From: UBA11869 sp964544965
GTDB lineage: Bacteria; Pseudomonadota; Gammaproteobacteria; Eutrophobiales; Eutrophobiaceae
DNA length: 15,080 nt
Reading direction: 5' to 3'
NCBI GenBank assembly: GCA_964544965.1
Contig: CAZJED010000034.1
Coordinates: 1 to 15,080 of the forward strand
In this document: positions 14,327-15,080 of the stretch, piece by piece
Numbering within the stretch: the stretch's first letter is position 1
How the letters are laid out: each line of letters opens with the position of its first letter
Translations under genes and position numbers: made by a program
Notes under the pieces: model-generated
Database searches by the model: none
The model's input: only the letters and a program-made list of their open reading frames with translations
What the model was told of the DNA's origin: nothing

Positions 14327-14692
14327 ATGAAGAAATTCTTTTTGAAAGGCGTGTTATTTTTGTTCTCTACTCATGCTAATCCTCAAGATCTGCCAGGTCG
14401 CCATCAACTAATTAAGAATGATTTGGGTGAATACTATGTCGTTAATAGTGAAAATATTACTATGATTGAGCCATCAATCTTAAAACTAGGATCGGGTATT
14501 AGATGGATTCTGGCGTGTATAAAAAATAAATCTATTGATAGTGATCTTAAACGATGGGTGTTTGTTGATATTGTAAATGGAGGTACATATGACTCAATCC
14601 ATAAGCAAAATTGGGAGTATTTTAGCAATGAAGCATTTCCTGAATTGAAAAGAATTAAATTAAAGACTCTTAATGAAGAGAAGTGCCCATAG
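14327..14692 (+). CDS. Small exported protein of unknown function
   Basis: I do not recognise this 121-residue protein. It starts with a short signal-like segment (MKKFFLKGVLFLFSTHANPQD; cleavage perhaps after HAN), so the mature form of about 100 residues should be periplasmic or surface-exposed. The mature part alternates polar and aromatic residues (GEYYVVNSENI, GIRWILACIKN, KRWVFVDIVNGGTY, NWEYFSNEAFPELKR). It has two cysteines, one in LACIK and one at the penultimate residue, which could form a disulphide. The pattern of short strands with W-V-x-V-D recalls small secreted proteins of the surface-adhesin-E type, but the likeness is weak. There is no good ribosome-binding site; a TATAAT lies upstream. 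It is flanked by the divergent cyclic-nucleotide-binding-domain gene and the convergent TauE/SafE gene. Confidence 0.6.
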   Translation: MKKFFLKGVLFLFSTHANPQDLPGRHQLIKNDLGEYYVVNSENITMIEPSILKLGSGIRWILACIKNKSIDSDLKRWVFVDIVNGGTYDSIHKQNWEYFSNEAFPELKRIKLKTLNEEKCP

Positions 14693-14710
14693 CATTATCA
14701 TCATGATAGT

Positions 14711-15080
14711 TTAATATTGCAATATCGTAGATAAAACACTTTCCTTTACTAAAGCATAGGGTAATGCTTTAAAAAGCATTACAATGCCACAAAAAAACAT
14801 TATTGTTACAGTGTATTGTTTAAATTGAGTGGTATTTATCTTTCTTAGGTGATTACGCGCCAGGAATATCCCGATAATTGCACCACAACCAATGATAACA
14901 CCGTAACTTATTGCTTCAATTGTAAAAATTCCAAAATAACCGTAAGTAATTAATTTTGTAATTTGCATAAAGAATGAATTTATCGCTTTTGTTCCAACAA
15001 GATATTCTTTGTCTAAGCCATAATTAAGCATAAATGGATTTTGTATAGGCCCAGTTGCTCCAATCAAACCAGAGAGAAAC
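14711..15080 (-). CDS. TauE/SafE-type (TSUP) membrane permease, C-terminal part
   Basis: The frame runs from the window edge (no start codon inside; the leading codons read FLSGLIGATGPIQNPFML) to TAA at 14713-14711, giving about 122 residues. The motif LIGATGPI followed by further hydrophobic helices (ITYGYFGIFTIEAISYGVIIGCGAIIGIFLARN and TIMFFCGIVMLFKALPYAL) matches the second half of the TauE/SafE family. These are inner-membrane exporters or importers of sulfite, sulfonates or other small anions, typically about 240-260 residues long. The remaining N-terminal half must lie beyond 15080. Substrate unknown. It converges with the small exported-protein gene, with 18 bases between the stops. 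Confidence 0.8.
   Translation of the reverse strand, partial: FLSGLIGATGPIQNPFMLNYGLDKEYLVGTKAINSFFMQITKLITYGYFGIFTIEAISYGVIIGCGAIIGIFLARNHLRKINTTQFKQYTVTIMFFCGIVMLFKALPYALVKESVLSTILQY

Overview
The window reads as one AT-rich bacterial chromosome segment, densely packed with housekeeping and transport genes. Gene content points to a gammaproteobacterium: an MlaFED phospholipid-transport system, a valine-pyruvate aminotransferase of the AvtA type, a short CspA-type cold-shock protein, a GarK/GlxK-type glycerate kinase, and a peptide ABC transporter whose two ATPases are fused. Genus cannot be told from the sequence. Start codons include at least two GTG starts, and many ribosome-binding sites are weak. 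There are no RNA genes, insertion sequences, CRISPR arrays or phage genes, and no gap longer than 300 bases.

Layout. 1-1862: the tail of a peptide-type ABC permease followed by its double ATPase. 2020-4679: lipid-asymmetry genes, with mlaC on the plus strand running head-on into an mlaF-mlaE-mlaD operon on the minus strand. MlaB is not seen. 4774-7352: a plus-strand operon of an isocitrate lyase/PEP mutase-family enzyme, a DUF3311 small membrane protein and a sodium:solute symporter, which looks like import plus C-C cleavage of a carboxylate. 7382-8665: a Y-family (translesion) DNA polymerase on the minus strand with its own likely promoter. 8802-10306: a minus-strand pair of exported proteins, an MxaD-like SRPBCC protein followed by a seven-bladed YVTN beta-propeller. 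Such pairs are known from PQQ/methanol-dehydrogenase contexts, but no dehydrogenase is present here. 10465-12943: glycerate kinase and avtA on the plus strand. 13091-13300: a cold-shock protein with a long leader. 13568-14182: a cyclic-nucleotide-binding-domain protein with a GspE/MshE-N-like segment in front. 14327-14692: an unrecognised small exported protein. 14711-15080: the C-terminal part of a TauE/SafE-type membrane permease, cut by the window edge.

How the genes fit together: the best local functional units are the Mla lipid machine, the lyase/DUF3311/symporter catabolic unit, and the MxaD/propeller pair. Glycerate kinase and AvtA both serve central carbon and amino-acid metabolism (2-phosphoglycerate, pyruvate/alanine). 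I found no clearly novel defence or mobile system. The most unusual items are the split mla locus, the uncharacterised lyase-transporter operon, the Y-family polymerase with a UmuC-like layout, and the orphan MxaD/propeller pair.
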